From: Linnemannia schmuckeri
Taxonomy: Eukaryota; Mortierellomycota; Mortierellomycetes; Mortierellales; Mortierellaceae
Direction: 5' to 3'
NCBI GenBank assembly: GCA_029449235.1
Contig: JANATG010000006.1
Location: forward strand, 2,480,001-2,544,000
Length of the DNA stretch: 64,000 bases
Shown here: positions 34,484-45,265 of the stretch, one piece after another
Layout of the letters: each line of letters begins with the position of its first letter
How positions within the stretch are numbered: position 1 is the stretch's first letter
Notes under the pieces: model-generated
What the model saw: only the letters and a program-made list of their open reading frames with translations
What the model was told of the DNA's origin: nothing
Database searches by the model: none
Translations under genes and position numbers: made by a program

Positions 34484-35505
34484 ACTTTTGCTAAAGAAAC
34501 AGGACCAATTGATGCTGAGTAAGGGTCGATACGTTGGCAACAAAAAATACGAATTTCTGTCTTGTTAAGGACAAGAGATTCCAAATGGTACTATGATTCT
34601 TTTCATTCATGTTGGCCATATATGTTACCTGCGGGTTTGGACATCCTGCTTTTTAAGAAAAATGGAACGGGTATGTTGAAGAGAGGGAGGGCGATTGCAA
34701 GCGAGAGTCCTGGTCAAGATCGCAGGACGGATCGGACCCCGTTGTAATAAACAGCTGGCCTGCATGCCGAAAATGAGGGTGTGTAGTATGTCGCTGTTGA
34801 AGCTTACGGATGACTCCAAAGAGGGTCGTGGTTTGTTGTAGGTTGCTTTCACACTTCTGAACAGAGGCGCACACGCGACGAAGGATGAAGGGTGTCGAAG
34901 TAAGGAGAGAAGTTGATTGAGACACTAGGTTGAAGACTGGATCAACTTTATGTGTACGTGCGTGCGTCTTGTTGTTGCTCTGTGCGTATTCCCGTTGGCA
35001 GGCGTAAAGCTCGTTCCTGTTGTTTGCCTTGCTGGTGTGTGCGAGGGTTCGACAGCTGTGTGAAGGCTGCCTTGGTTGTCGAAGAGTGAAGATATGGAGT
35101 ATGAAAAAAAAGGGAGAGGTAGGAATCAAAAGACGACGTTGGCGCACACGACAGACAACAAAAGGAGTCCAAGGACGGAAAAGGCAAAAGAGATAGAAAA
35201 AAAAAAGAAGCGACGCAAGAATGATCGCAGACCGCGATTGGGCAATTCTCGTTGTGGCTTTGTCTTCATTTCTTCACACTCCCTTTGTTCCCACATGAAA
35301 AGTACTAGCAGTCACCTTCCCTGCTTCAGTTGGGTGGAAGTCCTAAGGCTGTTGGCTTGCCGCCTGGCTTGGTGAAATACCACACAGTTAGACCATCTCT
35401 CAGGAACGCGCCCAAACGGACTTTCCATCTTCATAACGGACACACTCAGGACGCGCCTCGTCAAGGAAATACCAGGAACATAGTGACAAACAGAGCGGAC
35501 AGACC
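34484..35505. other. Divergent promoter region between MDM31 and COG5
   Basis: About 1.0 kb shared upstream region. A 165-residue minus-strand frame (34653-35147) has no recognisable content and is taken as leader or intergenic sequence. Confidence 0.5.
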
Positions 35506-37672
35506 ATGACCATGGCCACCACCATCCCAGAGCTCGATTCTTATACCGGTATGCTCCTCTCTTTCACGCCTTTTCATCCAGAGGAGCTTACCAGATGGTG
35601 GCGTGTTCTTTCATGGAGAAACAATTGACCAACTGGAGCATTAACTTCATCCTTTCTCACATCAACATTACTACTAGACTACGACTCCTTCCTTGTCGAC
35701 CAGTTTGACCCGAATACCCATGCCAACTCCATCATCCACCAGTCTTCAAAGGGTGTCGACATCTCGACTTCACTTGCCAGTCTCTCCTTTAGTATTGACA
35801 GTCTTAACAAGCAGCTTCACGAGCAGGTAAAAAAGCATACTCCGGAAATTCTTTTTTTTTTCAATTGCTTATAGTATATTACGCCTTTTCCCATCATCAC
35901 CCATGTTAACACATCTGTATCTTACTACCCTAGGTGACGAACAATTACAATGACTTGCTGAGTCAGGCCGCAGGGATCCGGGAACTGGAGACGGTCTTGA
36001 AGACCGTCAAGATTGGGCTCAAGGCTCTCAGCACATCCATGGAGCGACTCTCATTCAAGATCAAGACGCCATTTGAACAGATCCAGACATACACTGTGCA
36101 ACTGGAACGTTTGCAGGTCACTTCAGAGACGTTGCGTCGAGTATTGAGGTTTCTTTACTTGAGCAAGCGTTTGGAGATGCAAATGCCTGGAGGCGATCTG
36201 GAACTCACTAAAGCAGCCCTGACTCTCAGTGAAGTCGGTATGTTTAACAAAGATGGTCTGGTTGTTGCTATTTCACGCACTGTTGGATAAGTAATCATAA
36301 GGATGCAGACCGTGATAGCCATTCAGGTTGCTAATTAATTATGTCTTTACATGAATTTTGGATCGCATTAGACGCACTGCTCCAGGAATCTGATTTGGAG
36401 GGCATTCACGTTGTGGATCAGGAAGTGCGGAACTTGGAGTCGGTCAGGGGTAGGATTGTCGACTCTGCAGACAGGATGCTTCAGGAGGGCATGAATGCTC
36501 AGAACCAGGCGCAGGTCGGGTCAGCACTGCAGGTTTTTTATTCACTGAAGAGACTGGACCTCAAAGTCGTAGCGATCACTTCTCTAATCTCCAACAGACT
36601 GCATGCTCAGATCAAGCAGGCTGTCGATATCCAATCTTTGCAACGAGAAGCCAAAGGTACATTCCTTCACCTGTTAAGCACAGACGAGAACGAGACATGG
36701 TAACTCGTAGAATGACGGACTGACTCTAATATGGATGCTCACTTCCTCAAATTTAGAATCAGGAATGAATAACGCAGGATTTGTGGGTGGTGGTGTTCGT
36801 AGAAACAATGGTGAACCTAGCGTTGGTGCGGCAGCATTATGGACATCGATTCTGTGGAAGAGGATGGAGAAGCTCATGGACGATATGTACAACGGGTGTG
36901 TCAAGGTAACTCCTAAAAGTCGAGCTTCATTGACTTTTGTCGTTGATGACTCGGCATCTTATGGACACGCTGGAAGCTGCTATGAATTGACTAACAGCGA
37001 ACGGTCGCTCTTGTGTATATGTAGATCTACTTGCTGGAACGAGTGCTTGCACGAAAGAGAGATCCTTTGTCACAGATCTCGTTCTTGGATGTGATCTCGA
37101 GCAGCATGGATGGAAACATGGTTCACCGCTTCTGGCAGTCTTTGTCTGTCCAATTTGAACAAGAGCTCAAGGCTTCTGCAAGATGTATGTCTCCTAGGAA
37201 GGTTCTTTTCAATTCTTCGATTATGAATATCAATAAGATACATGGTTACTCAAGCGATTCGTCCTTCTTTCAACTCTGATAGCGTCCCAATTTCTGCAAC
37301 AGGCGTTTATCGATGGCTTCCCAAGACTGCTGAACCTGCTGCACGAGTTCTTTTCTCGCGTGTCAGTCCATAGCGCCAATACCCCCTCAGAAGACGTGCA
37401 AAGGTAAGCTGAGAAGGAGGGACAGGATGGAGTAAGAGATGGTAGAGATAACAAGTGGTCCGTGAATTTTGAATCAAGCGAGCAAGTGCCTATTTCCTCA
37501 CTAACCACAACCCTTTCCTTCTCTCTCATTTTTTTCTTTCTTGTGATTGATAACGCATAACCTCATAAACATGATGATTAGTCCGGAGGTGGTGTTGATG
37601 CTCCGGGCCATTTCGTCGTTTGAGGCTGCATACCGGACCAAGACCGCCCAGAGGAGTAGCAGCCAACGATAG
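35506..37672 (+). CDS. COG5: Conserved oligomeric Golgi complex subunit 5
   Basis: COG5 belongs to lobe B of the COG tether, which captures retrograde vesicles at the Golgi. Exons: 35506-35548, 35678-35826, 35934-36237, 36372-36656, 36757-36905, 37025-37184, 37283-37403, 37582-37672; 433 aa, frame continuous across seven introns. The family's opening block is clear: DYDSFLVDQFDP near the N-terminus, then SLSFSIDSLNKQLHEQ, QAAGIRELETVLKTVK and the segment TLRRVLRFLYLSKRLEMQ. Later blocks ALWTSILWKRMEKLMDDM and LLERVLARKRDPLSQISF also match. Length is close to yeast Cog5 (about 400 aa) and roughly half the animal protein, so the C-terminal half of the metazoan subunit is missing. The second intron contains a copy of the AT-rich motif seen near position 250. 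Confidence 0.9.
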
Positions 37673-39356
37673 ACGTGAACGAAAGCAAAATCCACACCCT
37701 CTCTCTCCTTTTGCACACACTCACATAAAAATGGTTCTTTCCCCAAATTAGCGACGAGGGCGAAATCTTTTTTTGTTATTTTATTTTATTTTTTTGTTGG
37801 GGTGCAGAAGACCCTATTCCCTTTTTGATTACTTTGATTTTTTTCTTGATTTTGATTTTTTTTTTAGGGCCCTCTCGAAAGAGAGACCATGACAAAGACG
37901 AATTACTTTCTTTGCTGACCTCTTCCCCAAAAGGACGGACTTTTTTTACTAGGGTTGCTGGAGGTCGTTATCTGATAGGCGTGTTTCCTGTGGAGAAAAA
38001 AGTGTCCCTGATGAGGAGCAAGTAGGATTTGCTTGATTCAGTCAAAGAGGAGTTGGGAGAAAGCACGTTCAATGGTCTGTGGATCCGGGGAGAGGGCGAG
38101 GAATGGAAAGAGAATCCTCACTGCTGTCGCTGCACAAAGCCATTCGGTGTAATTGTTGACATGATTTCTAAAGTAAACAAGGCGTGTATCCGCAGTGTTC
38201 ATGCTTTGTCCAGGCACCAACCTGGCCGAAGCAGAGGTTGGCATGGTATCATCAATTGGCGCTGGAATGGTGACGGGCATTAGGATGAAGGAGCTTTTGC
38301 TCAATGTATCAATACATTATCTCTCAAGCAGCCGGCTCAAGCAGACTCATGACATGGGGGTCCTGGTTCTTCGGAGATAGGGTACAAGGATAAGGAATCC
38401 TTCGCCAAACTATGATCTGTAAGTACTGCACATAGAACGCACGATTCCTCAACGTCCATTGATGGGGAAGGTGGAAAGAATACTTAACTGCACGTGGCAG
38501 TGAATGAACGAGAGTGGAGAGGAGGAAGAGAGAGCTATTCATTCGGTTTCTGAGAAAAACGTCAATAGAGGGCTATCTCCGTGGCGATAGCTAAGGGTAT
38601 TGGTGGAAGGAAAGAGCGGATGTGCATGATGCATTTGAAAAGAAAGGCTTTGATGTTTCTGATGCCTTTTCTACCCCATTTTTTTTACTGAATCTATGAA
38701 GGAAGTGAGTGAGTAAAGAGAGGCAAAGGGACAAGGAAAGGCAAGGATCCAGCTGGATCAAAGTCCGAGTGAGTGAACAAACGAGAGCACTGTGCGTTTT
38801 GTTGAACTACGCGTGGTGTGGGTTAGAGCTTACAGGCCGGAGTGTGAGATGCATGAAATAGGAATAAATAAGCATCAAAGGCGACAGGGGTGTAGGAGTG
38901 AAAGGCCATTCGCCCAAAAATCAAGCAAGAGACAGGGGGGGTATATCTGATGGCTTTTTCGGAGGGAAAAGAAGAGAGCTATGCCCTCGGACCACCTCCT
39001 ACCCATACTTTCTTGCTGCACCCAACAACATGGACAGTGTCGATTTCATTAATAATTTTTTTTTGGTGAGTGAATCTATCTGCCGTTGAATTGAAATCAG
39101 AGACCCCAAATCAACACAAAAGGCTACTTACTTTACTACAGGGGAGGACTGTCTTTTTTTTTCTAATTCTTTTTTTTTTCCAAGCGCCAGCACCAGCCTT
39201 TAAAGACAAGGAGGATGTTTTTCTAATTCTCTTTTCTTTTTGCTTTTCTCTCTCTGTCCATTGATCGCTCTCCTGTCTCGCCTTCTTGCTCTTCTTTCTC
39301 CCCACTCTTCCTCCTTACTTTACCTTAATACCAACACACATACATACATACACATA
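37673..39356. other. Intergenic between COG5 and the elongase gene
   Basis: 3' flank of COG5 with T-rich runs (37770-37870), then about 1.4 kb without a supported frame, ending in the CT-rich, ACATACATACAC-containing leader of the elongase gene. Confidence 0.5.
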
Positions 39357-40979
39357 ATGGAGTCAGCACCCATGCCCGCCGGGATTCCCTTCCCCGAATA
39401 CTACGACTTCTTCATGAACTGGAAGACTCCCCTCGCCATCGCCGCAACCTACACCCTCGCCGTCAGTCTCTTCAACCCCAAGGTCGGAAAGGTTTCCCGT
39501 GTCGTTGCAAAGTCTGCCAACGCCAAGCCTGCCGAGAAGACCCAGTCTGGTGCCGCTATGACCGCCTTTGTGTTTGTGCACAATTTGATCCTTTGTGTTT
39601 ACTCGGGAATTACGTTTTATAACATGTTCCCAGCCATGATCAAGAACTTTGCCACCCACTCTGTCTTTGATGCCGTAAGTCGACCTTGACCTTTTCGTTT
39701 CTCGTTGGGGACTGGGCTTGTTGTTTTTTTTATGTTAGTGTTGCTATTAGGTGAGGAGGAATGGGATGGGATGAGAGATAATAAGAGAAAAGAGCAATGG
39801 GAGGGGATGACGACGAATGGTAGTGAAGAGCGATTATTGTTGTTCTCAATTAGCCACAGCCCCATCATTCAAACCCAGGAACTTCACCACTTTTATCGAC
39901 CCAAAACCCCTCCTTTTCGGATTTGTCGGCTATCGAACATGCCGGGATGGATAAACCACGGATCGACAACCACCTCAACAACATTCTTTCAAGAACGAGG
40001 AATTATTATTTTTTGGATGCTGTGGCTGTACGACCCTTATCCTCCCCAACGAAAAATATGGATGACCTGAGCGTATTTTGCAGCAACTGAGCATAAATGC
40101 GACATGTACAGTACAAGAAGAACAACGCCCTCTTTTTCTTTCCCTCCTAATCCTTCCCGACAATCGATCCAAAAAAGTCAACCCATTGCCCAGACACAGG
40201 GCACAAACACAACACCAGTAGACTCCAACTCAACTCAACAAAGCGATAAAGAGGGGGAAAAAATCTTTGGGGCTGTGTGTCTCTCTTGCTTGAGATTGAC
40301 TGACTGTGATACAAAACAAGGAGAAAGGAGACAGGTCTCGGTTGGGTTGGTTTGGGCGTGGGTTTTTTTGGTGGCAAATATCTTGTTCACTTCAATGCGC
40401 CTCTTGTTCACTTTCACAGTCGCTTATCCAACATATGCTAACTATACATTCACTCTCATTCAACTAATATAGTACTGTGACACTGACCAGTCGCTCTGGA
40501 ACGGCTCGCTCGGCTACTGGGGTTATATCTTCTACCTTTCCAAGTTCTATGAGGTCATCGACACCATCATCATCATCCTCAAGGGCCGCCGCTCATCCCT
40601 CCTCCAGACCTACCACCACGCCGGCGCCATGATCACCATGTGGTCCGGTATCAACTACCAGGCTACCCCTATTTGGATCTTTGTCGTCTTCAACTCCTTC
40701 ATCCACACCATCATGTACGCCTACTATGCCGCTACTTCCGTCGGTCTTCACCCCCCTGGCAAGAAGTACTTGACTTCCATGCAGATTACTCAGTTCCTTG
40801 TTGGAATGACCATTGCTGTCTCTTACCTCTTCATTCCCGGCTGCATTCGCACTCCTGGTGCCCAGATGGCTGTCTGGATCAACGTCGGATACTTGTTCCC
40901 TCTTACTTACTTATTCGTGGATTTCGCTAAGCGCACTTATTCCAAGCGCTCCGCTGCCCCCACCAAAAAGACTGAGTAA
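39357..40979 (+). CDS. ELO3: ELO-family fatty-acid elongase (3-ketoacyl-CoA synthase), C16/18 type
   Basis: Condenses malonyl-CoA with a fatty acyl-CoA in the ER membrane, the first step of chain elongation. Exons 39357-39674 and 40473-40979; 274 aa; the single intron is about 800 nt, far longer than others here. The sequence shows ELO hallmarks: a tract before the histidine box (KFYEVIDTIIIILKGRR), the box QTYHH (about 151-155, the QxxHH variant), then FNSFIHTIMYAYY and TSMQITQF. Several hydrophobic helices fit a polytopic ER protein, and the basic tail KRTYSKRS...KKTE resembles an ER-retention end. It strongly resembles, from memory, the M. alpina C16/18 elongase of about 275 aa. Preference for saturated and monounsaturated C16-C18 acyl chains is therefore inferred. 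The gene symbol follows that enzyme. Confidence 0.9.
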
Positions 40980-41578
40980 ATCGAAAAGCACTTTTGCCTT
41001 TTTGTTTTCTTGTCGTTTTTCTTTCGTTTTTTAGTTTCGTTGTTTCCTTGCATTCATATTCCCCACTTCACCTCTCTTCCTTTTTTCTCCACCTTTCAGC
41101 ACTTGCTTTTCTTTTCATGTACCAAAATAAAACAAATTCATTTCTATCTTCCACTACTTCACATGCAAGAATACGATCGATAAAGCCCCACATTCGTTCA
41201 AAGAGTTGTAGAGATCAATCGATGCCTGGTAAGAACGTCCTCGATCCTCCAATAAACGGTGGGGTTGAGGTAATGTGTTGTAGCTGATTCGAGTCACCCA
41301 AATGTGAAAAGAAAGTGTAGAGAAAGTGACAAGCGTGCTCCACAAGAGGATGGATGAGCAATGGATGGTTTGGTGGCGTGTTGTTTTCTGCTTTTTGTTT
41401 GTGTTTATTAATGTACAGGAGATAAGGCAAGTGGCCCGGAGGGGTGACGGGTAGTATGGCTCAAATGAATAAAGGAAGTAAAGGAAAGAGAGAAGACGCG
41501 ACGAAAAAAAAAAGGGCCAAGAACTCTTCCTTCTTGTTGTTGTTGTTACCAGGGGATGGTGACAGGGGTGAGGTTTTG
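40980..41578. other. Convergent 3' flanks of the elongase and SUS1 genes
   Basis: T-rich and CT-rich elongase 3' region with an AATAAAAC polyadenylation-like signal near 41126, then the SUS1 3' region. No gene seen. Confidence 0.55.
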
Positions 41579-42246
41579 TTACATATTGTCTTCAACAAAG
41601 GCGCTGATTTGAGCTAGGAGCTCTGTTTTGACCTTGTCTGGGACCGTGGCTGGGAAGTTGACAATGTAAGGAAGGTGGTTGAAAGCAGAGTTAGCGAGGT
41701 GGCTGTGACGCGCAATATTATTTTGCATGATTGGAAATTGAAATTGAAAAAATAACCAGGCAAATGGTTACCTCGAGCGTGCGGACTGACGTCTTTGATG
41801 ATCTCGTCGACTGACTGAGCAGAATCCTTGGAGTTGATTCTCTCTGATAATGATAGGTCGTTCATAGGTAAATGTTTTTAGCGTTAGTCCTGTGTGTCCT
41901 GTACCAACTAGTGTATTATCTCGCCAAAGCTTTTGTCTGTGTCTGAGTTGCCCGAGAAATGTAAAGGTACCTTTGGTGTAGGCCTTCAGGTCATCCCGCC
42001 ATCCAGATTCGATCAGCCGCGACTTCAGCAGCTCCACTAGTCTGTGTTCATAGTCCCGCATAAGCAGAGGTTTAGGGTGAGTAAGGAGAAGAAAAGGCGA
42101 TGGTGTCAGCAAACTTGTCACAAGTTGTCGAAACAGAGCGTGATGAAGAGTCCGTCCCTGAAATGAGTAATAGCTTACTGGTCCCGCTTTCCTGATGCGA
42201 CGAGTTCCCTGTGCAAGTTGGATCGCAAATGGTCGTTTGAGCTCAT
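41579..42246 (-). CDS. SUS1: SUS1/ENY2 transcription and mRNA-export factor
   Basis: Small helical adaptor shared by the SAGA deubiquitinase module and the TREX-2 mRNA-export complex at the nuclear pore. Exons: 42246-42179, 42041-41971, 41843-41772, 41649-41579 (68, 71, 72, 71 nt); 93 aa, the usual family size. The protein reads through the ENY2/Sus1 pattern: RELVASGKRDQ, then LVELLKSRLIESGWRDDLKAY, VDEIIKDVSPHAR, VPDKVKTELLAQISAF. Frame continuity over three introns of 77-137 nt is exact, with phases 2, 1 and 1. The gene faces SPP2 head to head with 248 nt between start codons. Budding-yeast SUS1 is well known for having two introns, and here there are three. Confidence 0.93.
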
Positions 42247-42494
42247 TGTGTGTTCCTGTCTTGCGTTGTCTGCCTGATTGGTGTCTGCGAGGTTTGGAGA
42301 GAGAAAGGGGAGGGGTGTCCAATGGAGAAGAAACAGAGGTAGACAAATAATAAAATTGGCTGGGTGTGGCTTGGTGGCGAACAAAAAGAAAAAAAGTGCT
42401 TGGCCTCTCACCTTCTCGAGTACGCAACAGTACAACTCTCCATTCAGTCTTCCTTCTCGCTACTCTCATTCACCACCACCCCAGCAAACACAAC
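42247..42494. promoter_or_regulatory. Divergent promoter of SUS1 and SPP2
   Basis: 248 nt separate the two ATGs, so both promoters and leaders must overlap here. No clear TATA is visible; the SPP2 side is CT-rich before its ATG. Confidence 0.6.
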
Positions 42495-44215
42495 ATGTCG
42501 GCAGAAGCACCACCACCGCCGGAAGACAACAATGGACCCCCAGGAGGAGCGCCCTTCAAGATGTCGTTCGGTGGTACCCTCAAGGGGAAAGGAAAAGGAA
42601 TTACTCGTCCGACAGCTCCTCTTGTCCGACCGACCGGTGCATTCGGTGCTGCGTCAACTGAGGCTCCCAGTGAAGGGCATGTCGATGAACTTATTAGAGG
42701 AGTGGAAGGAAACAGGATAGCGAGGTATGCTTTGAAACTTTTTTAGCAGTGTATTGACGTTGTTTCTTCACCGCATTCATCGATGCCTTGTCCTCGTTAT
42801 CGCCTTGATATCGATCTGCTATTCAATTATTATTATTCTTACGAAATTAACAAAAATAGTCTTGCGCCAAAGGAGGAGGCAAAGCCATTAGTGATCCCAA
42901 AGGAAGAGAATTCAAACTGGAGGCAGGAAGCATTGGCGAAAAGGAAACGAGCATACCTGCCCGAGGGCAGCAGTGCGACTCAATCTCATGCTGTTACTAT
43001 CGAGACGGAGGAAGCGGACGAGACTCGGGTCGGATTGCAGATCAGTAAACGCATCAAGGTGGAGACTACCACGACGGATAAAGAGTCTTCAGCTATGGAG
43101 GTTCATAGAGATGCTATTACAGAAACGACAACGACAACGACTACCACTGTGGTAATGGAGAAGATTGTTGAGGATGCGAAGGAGGAGACACTTGAGGAGA
43201 TGGCGGCTAGGAAAGTTCTTGAAGGTAACCTTTCAATCAGTATTTGACTTAATGAAATGAAAGGATATCTGGAAAGCTGACTACTAACGCGTTTCTTGTC
43301 AACCATCCAAAAATAGCTGTAACGGGCGGGCCGACGGAAGGGTCAAGAGGACTCGTTCTTCTCGGAGAGGATAATGTTCATCAGGATGAGGTCGAATCCT
43401 TCCAAAAGAATCTTGAGCAGCTTCCTGACGAGGCATCACTTGAGGATTATGAGAAGGTCCCTGTTGAAGAGTTTGGCGCTGCACTTTTGCGCGGTATGGG
43501 GTGGAAGGGCGACGACAACGGATCCGAAGCGTAAGTACTCTTGTTTTGCCTGTTCAACGACTGTTACATCCTATACTTGTTCTGACTGACTAAACTGTTT
43601 GTTATCTTCGTACATGGTAGTGTGGAGTATAATCGTCGTCCTGCATTGTTGGGTTTGGGTGCAAAGCCGAGGGAGCCGGAACCAAGCAAGAAAAAGTACA
43701 TCAAGCCAGGGGAGTCCCGTATGCCGCAGAGTATTCCAGTTCCTTCAAGGAGCTCAACCGCCAGATCAAGTGGCTCATCGAGCCAACGTGACAGCAAGGA
43801 CAGTAGAGACAGCAGAGACTCAAGAGACTCTAGGGATACCAGGGACAGAGATGACAGGGAGAGTCGCAGCACGAGGGATGATCGAGACCACCGTGACAGG
43901 AGAGATCGGGATGGCCGTGATGGTCGTGATGATCGTGACGACGTGGACAGCCGCGGTGGAAGCAGTAGAGACTACCGTGATAGAGAAGGTGATCGCGATC
44001 GGGAGACTAGAGATACCAGGGATAGACGAGATTCGCGGAGAGAAGGTCGCGACAGGGATTACCGGAGGGATGACAGGAGGGATGATAGGAGGGATGACAG
44101 GAAGGATGACAGGAAGGATGGTAGGAGAGATGATCGTAATAGAGATAACTGGGATGATCGCGGAGGACAGCGCCGGCGCGATCGGTCTCGAGACCGTGAA
44201 AGGTCTCGTCGTTGA
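42495..44215 (+). CDS. SPP2: Spp2/GPKOW-like G-patch pre-mRNA splicing factor
   Basis: Spp2 carries a G-patch that binds and activates the DEAH helicase Prp2 for spliceosome remodelling. Exons: 42495-42724, 42860-43224, 43317-43530, 43621-44215; 467 aa. N-terminus: Pro/Gly-rich, then FKMSFGGTLKGKGK, a motif typical of the family. The conserved DYEKVPVEEFGAALLRGMGW at about residues 243-262, continued after the last splice by RRPALLGLGAKP, is the G-patch. The last third is an Arg/Asp repeat tail (RD/RS-like) with no KOW domain visible, so it is Spp2-like with a long charged extension rather than a full GPKOW. The tail is partly built from 12-nt tandem repeats. Confidence 0.88.
44069..44130 (+). 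repeat. 12-nt coding tandem repeat (GATGACAGGAGG-like) in SPP2
   Basis: Five imperfect 12-nt units encode DDRR/DDRK/DGRR tetrapeptides in the charged tail of SPP2. Because the unit is a multiple of three, copy changes would not shift the frame. Confidence 0.85.
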
Positions 44216-45265
44216 ATTGGTGGCAAAAGCCATCTTGATGGTGTGACGAGAGACAGATTTGTTCGTTAAAAAGCGCGATTAAAATTAATACGATGACGTC
44301 GACTGCGCACTCGTTTCGAGTGCCTCTTCCACCACCAGAAAGAAGACACCACCGCGTTTCGCTGTCTTTTTTAGTGGTGTTTCCATGCTGGGATCGACCC
44401 CTTCTTTCTTCTTCACATCCCCTTTCCTTTTTTTATTATCTCTTTTATTTGTTGTTTGTACACGACCCTCTCTCACTCTCATTCCGCTTCCTCCGTCTGT
44501 ACTCCTAGAGAGCTTGTGTATGTTTAATCTTTGTCACCGATGAGGTTGATGACCCAACTTCACTTTGTATTTATTTTTTTGAGTCCTCCTGTCCGACGCA
44601 CATATCACACCCTTTGGACACACACATACATACACATAGCGCAGGAAATCAACACATCAACAGCAAGTGTGAACAGGTCTACATAGGGACAGACAGCAGG
44701 ACCAGTAGCAGGACCAGCAGCAGGAATTACGTCTTCATTATTGAGGCTGTTATCGGCAGGACATATGACACATAACAAAGCAAGCCATCCTCAACACTGC
44801 TTGGAGCCGTTCAAGTCGAAAAAATAGGGCACAGGAACGAACAAAGAAGAGAAAACGAGTGCTTCAATGTTATCGTTGTATCTGTGCTACGCGTGTCCTC
44901 TTTCTCCTTCTCCTTCTCTTTTTGCCCTACGTGAATACTCTGGCCTTTGAAACTTCACTCTGTTTATTTGCAGTGTGTAGTACCCTCTGTCGTTTTCGAA
45001 CGAATCACGCTCACACTTTTAACTCGATATTACTTTTCTTTTGTTGCTTGCGCCTCAAATCTGATCTCTCCTTTTCCCTCTCTCTCTCTGTCTCTCTCTC
45101 TCGTCCTTCCTTACATGCTTTCAGACGGCTACTATTCCTCGACTCATTCAACAACCAAATCAACCAACCAGTCTACGAACCAACAACCTCACACCACCAC
45201 CTTCACTCTTTTCTTCACTCTTCGAAACACGCCAGAGTGCGCATCATGTACTTTAGTCTCTCAGC
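44216..45265. other. Intergenic between SPP2 and NOT1
   Basis: 3' flank of SPP2, then the promoter and leader of NOT1 with CT repeats near 45076-45104. Short frames here are not credible genes. Confidence 0.55.
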
